Shown here: positions 33,047 through 42,976 of the stretch, in pieces
Position numbering within the stretch: position 1 is the first letter of the stretch
Layout: the number at the start of each line of letters is the position of its first letter
DNA from: Leucogyrophana mollusca
Lineage: Eukaryota > Basidiomycota > Agaricomycetes > Boletales
Assembly (NCBI GenBank): GCA_021014945.1
Contig: MU266333.1
Span: forward strand, 62,001-126,000
Direction: 5' to 3'
Length of the DNA stretch: 64,000 bases
Position numbers and translations under genes: made by a program
The notes under the pieces: generated by a model
Told to the model about the DNA's origin: nothing
Database searches by the model: none
What the model saw: the letters and a program-made list of their open reading frames with translations, nothing else

Positions 33047-33535
33047 CTAGACGCCTTGGCGTCGATCAACCTTGAGCTGCATCGTAACTCTCTCCGCGTT
33101 CTCCTTCAAAACAGCCCACGACGGTCTCCCCTTCATATCTGCACCCATAAGAGCCTCATGCATCCTTTCTGTCCTCCCGTCTTTATTGTCCGTGTACCCC
33201 ATGCCTCCAGGCATTTTGTTCGCGGAGCCTTCATCCCTTCCGAGGAAGAATTTTGGCATTCTCCGTCGATGCATGGCCGCGGTGTACAGCTCTGCCTGGC
33301 TGTTGTTCCATACGCTCTGTGTTTCACTTCCGCTTGCCAGAAGCTCGCCGGTGAAGGTCTCGTCGATAGCGTCGGACAGGTTTTCTGGAGTGATGAAAGC
33401 GTCGGACTGGTGGTAGAGGGAAACAAGGGCGCGCATCTTGGCGTCATGCTGAGCCCGTGCTTTAGACGAGATACATCGTCGACTGGTAAAGTTCTTTGAC
33501 GCGTACTTTGATGGACCCGCTATGGATGAGAACAT
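33047..33535 (-). CDS. Small conserved-looking protein, probable mitochondrial
   Basis: A single exon of 162 residues. The family was not recognised. The N-terminus (M-F-S-S-I-A-G-P-S-K, rich in Ser, Lys and Arg with no acid for about 30 residues) looks like a mitochondrial targeting peptide. The body is A-K-M-R-A-L-V-S-L-Y-H-Q, then P-E-N-L-S-D-A-I-D-E-T-F, then A-E-L-Y-T-A-A-M-H-R-R-R. The C-terminus contains W-A-V-L-K-E-N-A-E-R-V and is basic. The start is the ATG at 33535; the open frame extends upstream without another good ATG. A copy truncated at its 3' end lies at 37016-37528. Preservation of the protein between copies suggests real coding. Confidence 0.7.
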   Translation of the reverse strand: MFSSIAGPSKYASKNFTSRRCISSKARAQHDAKMRALVSLYHQSDAFITPENLSDAIDETFTGELLASGSETQSVWNNSQAELYTAAMHRRRMPKFFLGRDEGSANKMPGGMGYTDNKDGRTERMHEALMGADMKGRPSWAVLKENAERVTMQLKVDRRQGV

Positions 33536-33853
33536 GGCTGACTGCCACCAACAGTTTTCAAGCCAACTGTTGGAAGGGAAGGAAACTCGGAATCGAATAG
33601 AGGCGTGGGAACTCTCTTTGCACTTTGCGCTCTGCTCAGCTCTCTGACTTGCAAGCTTCGTCGTCAATCTACTGTAATTCTTCTCATCGGCTCAACATCG
33701 ATTATTTGGGTTTAAATCATATTGATGGCCTTGTACGGTGTCGGCGGGTCCAAAAACATATCCTCTACCTGCCAAAGAAAGACCGAATACACTTTTTGCA
33801 CTCATACCTTGCCCAATACCCAAATTGAACATTGGAATCCCCTCTAGTTCCTA
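33148..33853. repeat. Direct repeat R1 (small mitochondrial-type gene and upstream region)
   Basis: About 705 bp that recurs in the same orientation at about 37141-37843. It covers most of the coding region of the small protein and its upstream region, up to the phrase GGAATCCCCTCT. Its right end touches the MED18-derived end of the inverted duplication. Confidence 0.8.
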
Positions 33854-34042
33854 CTCCGGAGAGCCTCTCTGCGACGAGCTCACCACCCCGATGCGGACTC
33901 CTCTAGTTCTCTCCGCGCACGCAGAAGGATAGGCTCAGGCCCTGCGTCTCTCTGCGCCTGACGTCAAAGGGCTCGAAGACGAGCTCGCGGGAGTGCATGG
34001 GCTGAGAGGTCTAGCTGTGGATAACTATGCGGTTTGCGATGA
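33852..34042 (-). pseudogene. MED18 exon 1 fragment
   Basis: On the minus strand this matches MED18 exon 1 from the A-A-A-C-C-G-C-A-T-A bases at about 3300 to about 3490, just inside intron 1. The MED18 start codon region and all other exons are missing, so it cannot encode the subunit. It marks where the duplicated segment ends. Confidence 0.75.
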
Positions 34043-35042
34043 TAAAATGGAGGCCATCGGGGTTCCAGGGTGGTAAGTTTCTGGGTTCTGCTAGGCCGGT
34101 CTTAGGTCAACAGCTTAGCTGGCCAGGTTACGTTATGTCCTGTGTCTGTATGATATGTATGCTCGCACGCTGGCTCGGCCACCGGTATATTTTCAAGCAG
34201 CCAGGGTGCGCCTATCTCTGTCCAGAGTTGCGCGGATGTCAAGCTTTTCATTTCTGACTGTTGATGTGTAGTCAATGACACCCCAAATCTACCTGTCCAC
34301 TAAGGCGGAATTGAGGCCCAATTTGCACTATTGAATGCTGAAGTTTCCACTCTTTACGGGCGGCCCAAGGATTAACCCTTCTTTGACGCCCACATCCATC
34401 CGGCAGATATCCAGTAAGAACGGATCATGATCAAGATACAGGTTCCCTGATCATCATAGTGTTGGGAGCAGTTCTGCGGCACAACCGGCAAAATCGACTT
34501 TGGCGGACTTCTATCACCTTGACGGAACTTCAGATGTTCTGCCCAGACTTGCATCACCGAGTGCTGGTGAGCTTCCATTCCCATAACCATATTTCTTAGT
34601 GCAAGCATCCCAAGGAACAACCCTTCTTTGGCCCACATCCACTCGATAGATGTTTTGGTGAGTCAAGAATAGATCATGATGGTCGAGACACAGGATCCTG
34701 ATCATCACCCTCGAGGATGAGAATAGTAAACCTTTTCTGCTAACTGCTAGCCAATTCGAATACGATATGAACCGCTTCCGGTGTCTGCTTATGAGCCGTG
34801 CAATTTGTCGACCGTGGATGAGAACATATATTCTCACTGGCGCCTCAAAGCTGTCCGTGGGGGCTGGGACCTGCGCGCCAGATATAAGGGCACCTATGGG
34901 TCCACCACACTTCTAATAATTGCGCTCTGAGCTACTGTTTTCTGTATAGACTGCAAGGAAGGTATTCGCCTGTGAGTTTTAGTTACCCGGGACCCCTGTG
35001 GCACTGATGCAACGCCTGTGAAGGCCCTAAAATTCAGAGCGC
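34043..35042 (+). promoter_or_regulatory. Upstream region of DUF6533 copy B with a local repeat
   Basis: This matches the copy A upstream region, with an addition. A phrase of about 105 bp starting CCCTTCTTTG occurs at about 34376-34480 and again at about 34618-34728, spaced by about 240 bp; copy A has one version near 2660-2760. No other gene is seen. Confidence 0.5.
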
Positions 35043-36815
35043 ATGGAGGCCGAAACCCAAGCTTATATTGAAGGCGCGTATGTCCTTCGGACAACACAAC
35101 TTTGCAGAGGTCGGTCAGCATTTGGCGGCATTGTCAGAAAGTCAACCGAACCATGTGTCATTAATCAGTAGCTGTAATGGCCGTGGTCCTATATGATCAT
35201 GGTACGTTCCGACCGTCTTCCATGCCTGCCTATCTCTGATTCCATCTTGAATTGCAGCCCTAACGTTCCGACGAGAGGTCAGCTTGTTGCCCTTCCACCA
35301 TTGCTCCGCCACTTGACCTTTGACGATACTTACAGGTTGAGTTGATATGGGTGGGTCGCCTGCGTTACCCAGTTCTGCCCGGATATCCTAATACAGTGAA
35401 CACAGAAAAGGGCATGGTCCCTGACGACCTTCCTCTTTCTCTTGGTTAGCGGCCCGATCACGATGGCCTCAGTGAATGATTGACGAGCACATCTTTTTTG
35501 ATCTCTCAGACTCGATATGGTGGTGGCCTCGTCCTTATGTGAGTAATGAGTCTAGCTGGTGGGATTGTCTTGAATGCTGACCACTGTTCGCAGGGCCACT
35601 GCTCCTGGTACGGAAGCGCATACATCGACTGAAATCCTGCTCACACATTCTGCTGCAGAATTTTTGAGCACCTCGTTGTCTGACACAGTGAGCATTGAAT
35701 CATGGCTTTTCCACGAGGATATTATCCAACCCTGCTTAAATTCAGGTGTATGATTATTTTTCTATTTGATTGTCACCGGACATCATGGTTATGTTTCATA
35801 GGTGTAAGTTTTTGGTAGTTCTGGATGATCATACCTCTGTTCGCTTAATATCGCACGCCAGGCTTTCGTATTTTCGGACTTTTAGGTTATGGGAATTTTT
35901 TGATACTTTGGAGTGCACAGGGTAAGTGGGCTCACTCTGGGATTCCTAAAACTTGCAGTTCATGTCATCGTCCCCAGGAGTTATGCAATTGCGCATATAC
36001 GCGATGAGTCAGATGTCGAAGAAGATACTCGCGTTGATGCTGGTCCCCTTCGTGGCGGAAATCGTAACGAATGTCGTGTTCTTTCAAGAGTTCTACACAT
36101 CTGGAACGATGCACAGTGAGCCCATTGTCACCACAGTAGCGTGGCACAGCTAAAACCGATTGTGATCAGTGACCTCGGAGCCTGTCCCTGGGTTCCGTAT
36201 GTGCTCTGCAACAACAACGGACCAGAGTTTATCGGGTAAGAACCAATATTTCATCGATATGTATATCCCAAACCTCTGTTTCGAGTTTCTGTTGCTGGCT
36301 CTCTCGCTCTGGGCTGGTTTCAGGGACGCAGCAAGGACGCGAGAGTACTCCGGCAGATGGACGATGTGCCCAACTATGAGGATCCTTATCACGTACAACG
36401 TGTTGTACTTTTTCGCGTGAGTTTTTTGAGTGCTGTCATATTCGTTCTTCGCTGACAGGAGGCCTCTAGTGTATTCGCGGTATCGGGTGGAAGCATGGGA
36501 ATATCCGTGAGTTATCTCACTTCTACGAGAAAAAATCCTTTATGGACTTTGCATATTCCCTGGGTAATCGTACAGGCCGAATATCTCTTTATTATCATCG
36601 GGTTCACGTTCGCTACGGTGATAATTTTGGCCACTCGTCTAGTCCTCGCCCTTCGAACCCTAAGCTCTCTACCCGATCACATGTTGGATGACGAGGGGAC
36701 GTCGGGTCGATTCGTTCAACCCGCTCTATGCGCACCCGGCTCAATAGAGCACCACGACGAAATGAATGACCTTGAACCCTACCGTCAATCTCATGGTGCG
36801 GCCTGTGTCCAGTAA
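35043..36815 (+). CDS. DUF6533 multi-span membrane protein, copy B
   Basis: An intact paralogue of copy A, inverted and about 34 kb away. It starts M-E-A-E-T-Q-A-Y-I-E-G at 35043 and ends G-A-A-C-V-Q at 36815. Exons read V-A-V-M-A-V-V-L-Y-D-H-A-L-T-F-R-R-E, V-E-L-I-W, K-R-A-W-S-L-T-T-F-L-F-L-L, T-R-Y-G-G-G-L-V-L, E-F-L-S-T-S-L-S-D-T with E-D-I-I-Q-P-C-L-N-S, G-Y-G-N-F-L-I-L-W-S-A-Q, then M-Q-L-R-I-Y-A-M-S-Q, and further helices including F-L-L-L-A-L-S-L-W-A and F-T-F-A-T-V-I-I-L. At about 36227-36243 it carries extra in-frame sequence compared with copy A. Family role unknown; the tail is acidic and His-rich. Confidence 0.75.
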
Positions 36816-37015
36816 ATGCTTGAGATACTGATACTGTTGCCTCCCTGTATATGCAGTGCGGATAATAGTGCCTGGAATAAAGACCGAAGCTCATATTGCC
36901 CGAGCTATGGGCCCACCCGCTTCATAATTGTACAAATGCATACACCTTGTGCTGGTTGTCGCCTACCGAATCCCCTTTCCCCCCGCCCCAGATACCTGCC
37001 AACTGCGAACATGAT
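36816..37015. other. Gap between DUF6533-B and the truncated repeat copy
   Basis: Short stretch without a gene. The inverted duplication ends near 36975; what lies between there and R2 (about 37141) matches nothing else in the window. Confidence 0.4.
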
Positions 37016-37528
37016 TCATAGACCAATGCAGTCAAGGATTTGGGTAACAAAGCTTTTGCAGTCAACCACATAATATATCTCTGATAATACCATTACATGA
37101 TACTTACGAGGTCGGTAGATACTTATAATCCATATGCAAGTAAGAGCCTCATGCATCCCTTCTGTCCTCCCGACTTCATCATCCGTGTACCCCATGCCTC
37201 CAGGCATTTTGTTCGCAGAGCCTTCATCCCTTCCGAGGAAGAATTTTGGCATTCTCCGTCTATGCATGGCCGCGGTGTACAGTTCTGCCTGGCTGTTGCT
37301 CCATACGCTCTGTGTTTCGCTTCTGCTTGCCCAAAGTTCGCTGGTGAAGGTCTCGTCGATAGCGTCGGACAAGTTTTCTGGAGTGATGAAAGCGTCGGAC
37401 TGGTGGTAGAGGGAAACAAGGGCGCGCATCTTGGCGTCATGCTGAGCCCGTGCTTTGGACGAGATACATCGTCGGCCGGTAAATTTTTTTGACGCGTGCT
37501 TTGAAGGACCCGCGATGGACGAGAACAT
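37016..37528 (-). pseudogene. 3'-truncated copy of the small mitochondrial-type gene
   Basis: The frame from 37528 repeats the protein of 33047-33535 with a few substitutions (K-H-A-S-K-K for K-Y-A-S-K-N; S-E-L-W-A-S-R for G-E-L-L-A-S-G). Homology stops after M-H-E-A-L near 37141. The last ~35 residues of the parent are replaced by unrelated sequence until a stop at 37016. It is probably non-functional, although the retained part has no internal stop. Confidence 0.7.
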
Positions 37529-37843
37529 AGCCAGCTGTCACCAACAACTTTCCTAACTGTTGGAAGAGGAGACCAGGAATTGAATAAAGGCGTGGGAACT
37601 CTCATTGCAGTGACTTAGTGCTCTGCTCTGACTTTGAAGCTTTCATCGTCAATTGCTTACTGTAGTCATTCTTCTCACCGACGAGCAACATCAACTATTC
37701 AGATTTGAATCTGTACAAAATACCGGTGGCCTTGTACAGTGTCGGCGAGTCCAAAAACATATCCTCTATCTGCCAAAGAAAGGCCGAAAAATATATATCG
37801 CACCCGTACCTTGCCTAATATAGGAATCCCCTCTGGTTCCCGC
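37141..37843. repeat. Direct repeat R2
   Basis: Second copy of R1 (33148-33853), same orientation. Its right end leads into the actin upstream region. Together R1 and R2 bracket the inverted DUF6533 segment. Confidence 0.8.
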
Positions 37844-38086
37844 CCACTGTGCTCGGCCTCACTCCGCAGGCAACATCACTCCAAGTCATGGCTGCGCTCG
37901 CTGCGAAGCATTACGAGTACGCAGTTATGCTTGGCAAACATGGTTTTAACGATTGGACTTTGAGCACTGCGGGAGTATCGCGCCACTATTGCTGAAACGT
38001 TTAAATACTTCGCCATGAACAAGGCACTCCGACATCCTCAATATCGAAATCCTCATTGTTCTATCGCTTTTTACAGATAACTCGCA
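37844..38086 (+). promoter_or_regulatory. Actin upstream region
   Basis: About 240 bp between R2 and the actin start. A pyrimidine-rich stretch (38050-38072) precedes the start codon. No TATA box stands out. Confidence 0.4.
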
Positions 38087-39663
38087 ATGGAAGAAGAAGT
38101 GGCGGCGCTCGTATGCAGCTGTTTCTCTACATCTAACGACGCGCCTCACATGCGGTTCACAGGTTATTGACAATGGTTCCGGAATGTGCAAGGCTGGCTG
38201 TACGTTCCTCGCAATTTTCTGGCTGTATCCCACTCACTCGATCTTTACGATAGTTGCTGGTACATATCATACGTACCGTTCATGTAATGTCACGCTTCTA
38301 ACTGTGCATCGCAGGCGATGATGCTCCCCGTGCCGTTTTTCCGTGAGTCAGGAGTTTGCATCAATTGACAACAATTCGTGGAACTCAGCTCATTGTTCTC
38401 TCCTTAGATCCATCGTTGGGCGCCCGCGCCACATGGGTGTGATGGTGGGGATGACCAACAAAGATTCTTACGTCGGGCACGTACTTAATATCGATCCTGC
38501 ATACCATTAACTAAACAGACACATACAACAGCGACGAAGCCCAGGCCAAGCGCGGTATCTTGACGCTCAAGTACCCCATTGAGCACGGTATCGTCACCAA
38601 CTGGGACGACATGGAGAAGATCTGGCACCACACGTTCTACAATGAGCTTCGTGTCGCCCCTGAGGAGCACCCCGTCCTCCTTACGGAAGCCCCCTTGAAC
38701 CCCAAGGCCAACCGCGAAAAGATGACGCAGATCATGTTCGAGACATTCAATGCCCCCGCCTTCTACGTCTCTATCCAGGCCGTTCTTTCTCTCTACGCCT
38801 CCGGTCGCACCACCGGCATCGTCATGGACTCTGGCGATGGCGTCACTCACACCGTGCCCATCTACGAAGGCTTCTCGCTGCCTCATGCCATTCTTCGCCT
38901 TGATCTCGCCGGTCGTGACCTTACCGATTATTTGGTCAAGACCTTACTCGAGCGCGGACATTCCTTCACCACTACAGCCGAACGTGAGATTGTCAGGGAC
39001 ATCAAGGAGAAATTATGCTACGTTGCCCTCGACTTCGAGCAGGAGATGCAGACTGCTGCGCAGTCGTCTGCTATTGAGAAGAGCTACGAGCTTCCTGACG
39101 GTCAAGTCCTCACTGTAGGCAACGAACGGTTCCGTGCTCCCGAGGCGCTCTTCCAGCCGTCCTTCCTTGGTCAGGAAGCAGCTGGGATCCACGAGACAGC
39201 GTACGTGGCTTTGTATACCTGTTTATTTTTACTTATCACCCACCCCCGCCAGATACAATTCCATTTTCAAGTGCGACCTCGATATCCGTCGTGACTTGTA
39301 CGGCAACGTTGTCCTCTCAGGCGGTACCACGATGTTCCCCGGTATCGCTGACCGCATGCAGAAGGAACTCACTGCTCTCGCGCCGTCCAGCATGAAGGCG
39401 AGTACAGCCCATATCTTAGTTCTAGTGGTGCCAGTACTGAATCAAATATGTGTGGCAGGTCAAGATCGTTGCTCCTCCGGAGAGGAAGTATTCTGTCTGG
39501 ATTGGTGGCTCTATCTTGGCTTCCCTCAGCACCTTCCAGAACCTCTGGTGCTCCAAGCAAGAGTACGACGAGTCCGGCCCTGCCATCGTTCACCGCAGTG
39601 CGTCTTCTCCAGCCTTATCCACTGACTTCTTACTCACATCTCTCGCTTGTAGAGTGCTTCTAG
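38087..39663 (+). CDS. Actin
   Basis: Nine exons (38087-38110, 38163-38199, 38254-38259, 38315-38342, 38408-38476, 38532-39200, 39253-39397, 39459-39597, 39653-39663) give 375 residues, the exact actin length. All hallmark blocks are present: [45 protein letters not shown] and a terminal V-H-R-K-C-F. Exon 3 is only six bases (TTGCTG). Introns 5 and 7 must use GC donors to keep Y-V-G-D-E and S-M-K-V-K-I. Several residues differ from usual fungal actin (for example M-T-N-K-D-S-Y, F-L-G-Q-E-A, I-F-K-C-D), so this may be a secondary actin paralogue. Confidence 0.95.
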
Positions 39664-40484
39664 AGATATGAGTGTGGGATTTGTACGAAATTTGTGTGTC
39701 GAGATAGTCGAATGACACTGGTTTAGTTTGTTCGTTGTTTTATCTCCGTCCGCCTCCTGTAAGCAAGCGCAAGGTAACTCTGACGCAACGGACCCGGTGA
39801 CCATAGAGCTTTGTCTTGGTTTCGCATGAGCGTTAAACAGCGTTTATAGTCCAGACCTAGAGCAGATTAGCCCCTCGATGTCTGAGCGTGACACGGTCAA
39901 GCAAGTGGTACTTCCAAAAATGTAGGTAACTGAGGGCGGGCATCATAATAAAAGCGACAGCATTTTGGTATCAACGCCCTGAGCAAGCAGAGTATCAATA
40001 TTAGCACGTCAGTACGTCAACTGGACAATGTCGAGTCTACAGACCAGTGGAGGATCCACAGTGTTAAGTTGTTTACTTTCGAGGGTCCAGCGAACAATGG
40101 ATACGGGGATGAAGAGACAGCCCAGCAACAGGATATCACTTCAGGATGACTGTCATGTCCATCGTACTGCCTCCAGCCCACCCAGCGATGCAGCGGCATT
40201 CGCGTCATTACAGGTGCCCTAACCGCGAGGTAAGTTATCAAAGTTGGCCTTTATCTGTCTGCTCCGAGTCACTGAGTGTACTGAGCCAATCCTCAGGCCT
40301 CAAGTGGAGACTGGGATAGTCCGGGCTGCGCTCGCGACAACCTCCGAGTTTTCAGCCCGGGAACTTAAGCATTTAAGCTTAAACCAATATGATTTCCAGC
40401 CAATGGGGGTTCGACACGTTGATCCAACAAGATATCCGTAATACATAGAATCCTGTGTGAGTGACACAAAGATGGCTCACTCGC
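39664..40484. other. Intergenic, convergent gap actin / acyl-CoA dehydrogenase
   Basis: About 820 bp holding the two 3' flanks. No gene or repeat is recognised. Confidence 0.5.
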
Positions 40485-42493
40485 TCACAAATGAGATTTG
40501 ATCCCTGCCTTTTGCAATACAGCAGCCTCCCTCTTTTCCAGTTCTGCGGCACGTTTGGCGAGGGCCGGCGCACGTTTGAGCTCCCTCTGTCCGACTTGCT
40601 GAATGTGCACCTGCGTAAATTCATGAGACGAAGGTCTGCAATGGCGAGAACTGTCAATCTTACCGCATCAGGTCCCTGTCCATAGGCACACTCGTTAGCG
40701 GGAATAAGACGACGAAACGGAAAACACATACGTCGGCTAGGCGAAGTGTTCTTAGCTGAGCAAACATGCTCGCGAGTTCTTGATCTTGACTGAGCCCCTC
40801 TGCTCCATACGCTTGCATTGCACGGTCGACGACACCACAGGCCATTGCAGGAACCACGAACTGTCCGTATGGTCAGAAAAGACGGAAGAAGAGCCAATGC
40901 GTCTAGTGTACCTTGGCGATACCAATTTCCTTGAGGGCCCCTTTTGCTTTGTATTTGTCGATCTAGCACAGATAAATCAAACTCCCCGGGCACTTGGGTG
41001 GCATGCAAAGTTCACCTGCAGTGCTGCACTCAGAACTAAGAGGCGTGAGGACTCGATCTCCGCGCGGGACTTGGCGATGTCAGCAATGACAGTACCTTGA
41101 GGGGGTAAGCGTGCTCTGAATGATAGCTCTTATCATAGGTCCTGCAGACACACATACCGTGCTCGTAAAGATACTTATCAAAGGTCTTCCTTGTGGGGTT
41201 GGTGACCCTTGATATCATCAAATCGAGAGCCGCTGATGCTGCTCCAATGGATCGCATGCAGTGGTGAATTCGTCCCGGTCTAACGATGTGCTCAATGTCA
41301 TTTCGGGTCCCAAAAGGAAGCCACATACCCGAGTCGGCCTTGAATAATCTACAATCCCAATGGTGAGCTTATGCAGGGATCATAGAATAATACGTACCTC
41401 GAATCCTCTTCCCCACCCGAGAACAAGGTTCGACAGTGGGACGCGAACATTGTCGTATATAACCTCGCAGTGTCCTTCTGGAGCGTCATCGTACCCGAAC
41501 ACTTCCATGGGACGGATGACTTTTACTCCTGGAGCATCCGCGGGGACGATTACGACACTTTGTTGACGGTACTTGTTTGAGTTTTCGGGGTCGCTCTTCC
41601 CCATCACGAGGTGCAGCTTTGTCCGTGGGTCGCCAGCGCCGCTTATCCACCTGAAATGAGGGTAAATACAAGCGCCGGGTGTGGTGTAATGAATGTGTAT
41701 CCCCTACCATTTGTGCCCATTGATGACGATCTCGTCACCTTCTCTCTTGATTGACGTCCGAATGTTCCGGGCATCGGAGGAGGACACGAATCTCTCAGTC
41801 ATCGAAAAGGACGACCGAATTTCGCCGTTGAGTAGAGGGATGAGCCACTTCTGCTGCTGCTCCGGGGATCCATACCGAGCGAGCACCTCTGTAGCGGATA
41901 AGGAGCAGTGGTGACACCAAGTTGGCACGACCTACCCATGTTTCCAGTATCAGGTGCGGAGCAGTTGACCGCCTCAGACGCCATATGTCCCCCTCGGCCT
42001 AAGATTTCCGCCATAACTGCATACTAATCGCGGTGGGGTAAGCAAACCCTCCAGCCTCAGGTTCTCACGACACTCCGTACCTCGACGTTCGATAGTGGTA
42101 CACCATGTTCCGGGTAATGAGCTTTGCTGAGAAAGAGGTTCCACAGGCCGAGCTTTCGCGCCTTGACCTTGAGCTCTTCGATGACGGGAACCACCGTCTT
42201 CCAGCGCTGGACTGGGTCTTTGGGGATCTGGGCATGCGCAAGCTTCACCGCAGGGAGGATCTCATCCTGGCGGGGCCTATGTTAAGTATGTTCGGCCCGC
42301 TAAGCTCTGCTTATTGCTCAAGCCTTACCTGGAGGAACGCGACAAGCTTTGCGAGTGTCTCTTTCCCATAGGGTGAGAACTTGTCTTCAATCTGCGGGTA
42401 GGATAAGCACGGTAATCGATAATATATATACTATTATGCGCGTACAAGGTTCCAAGATGCTTCAGACGTGAGCTCAACGACAGGGTGTGCCAT
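40485..42493 (-). CDS. Acyl-CoA dehydrogenase (ACAD10/11-like)
   Basis: Thirteen exons (first 42446-42493, last 40485-40610, one of only 12 nt at 40664-40675) give 452 residues. The enzyme would oxidise acyl-CoA with FAD in fatty-acid or branched-chain breakdown. Family marks are [17 protein letters not shown], the FAD-binding F-S-M-T-E, the substrate-side [23 protein letters not shown], and [11 protein letters not shown] near the flavin. The R-I-H-H-C-M-R form and the overall length match the ACAD10/11 dehydrogenase domain without the kinase half. It ends S-H-L, which is close to a type 1 peroxisomal signal (S-K-L-like), so a peroxisomal location is likely. All exon lengths sum to 453 codons. 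Confidence 0.9.
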
Positions 42494-42976
42494 GGTCCTA
42501 ACTTGTTGCAACTTGCAAGTAACGAACAAGGTCAGCAGCCAACTCACGGGACAGCGACAGCCATTCGGCTATATTTATAGCCGGTTGGCCGGTTGACAGC
42601 GCGTCGATCGAAGTGTTGTCAAAACGCGGTCACGCAAGTTGGATGGGCTGTTGCAGCCGGTGGCCGGTGCAAGCCCGAACGTCCAATGTCAAGCAGTGCC
42701 AAGTAGCGAGAGCAAATCAAAGCAGTCAGTTTAGCAGAAGTGGGTAGGTAGGTAGTAGATTCAAAGTGAGATACAACGTTTGTCAGTGAGGAATGAAGGA
42801 AAAGACGTTCGAGGAATCAGAATTAGTAGTGGGTATGCTGCCTAGCATGACAAACTATTCTAACTAGCAGTCGAGAGATGGAATGAAATCGTGAGTCGGA
42901 CATATTGATACAAGCCGGGAAAAAGTACATGTTAGCGGTCAAATGCAAACGAGCATCAAGCATGTCCAGACAGGGC
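42494..42976. other. Intergenic: acyl-CoA dehydrogenase promoter and regulator 3' flank
   Basis: About 480 bp with no coding signal. Around 42555-42605 the word GCCGGTTGGCCGGTTGAC forms a short repeat that could be a regulatory site, though nothing known is matched. Confidence 0.4.

Larger units (their letters stand above)
33852..36975. repeat. Arm B of the inverted segmental duplication
   Basis: This is the reverse-complement counterpart of about 420-3490. It carries DUF6533 copy B complete, its upstream region, and a headless piece of MED18 exon 1. Confidence 0.8.

Noticed and set aside
39398..39403. Using the GTACAG four bases after the GC as the actin intron 7 donor
   Set aside because: It would put the invariant [10 protein letters not shown] block out of frame.
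42555..42605. GGCCGGTT repeat upstream of the acyl-CoA dehydrogenase as a regulator-binding site
   Set aside because: It has no match to a known site and may be chance; the neighbouring Zn2Cys6 regulator's target is unknown.
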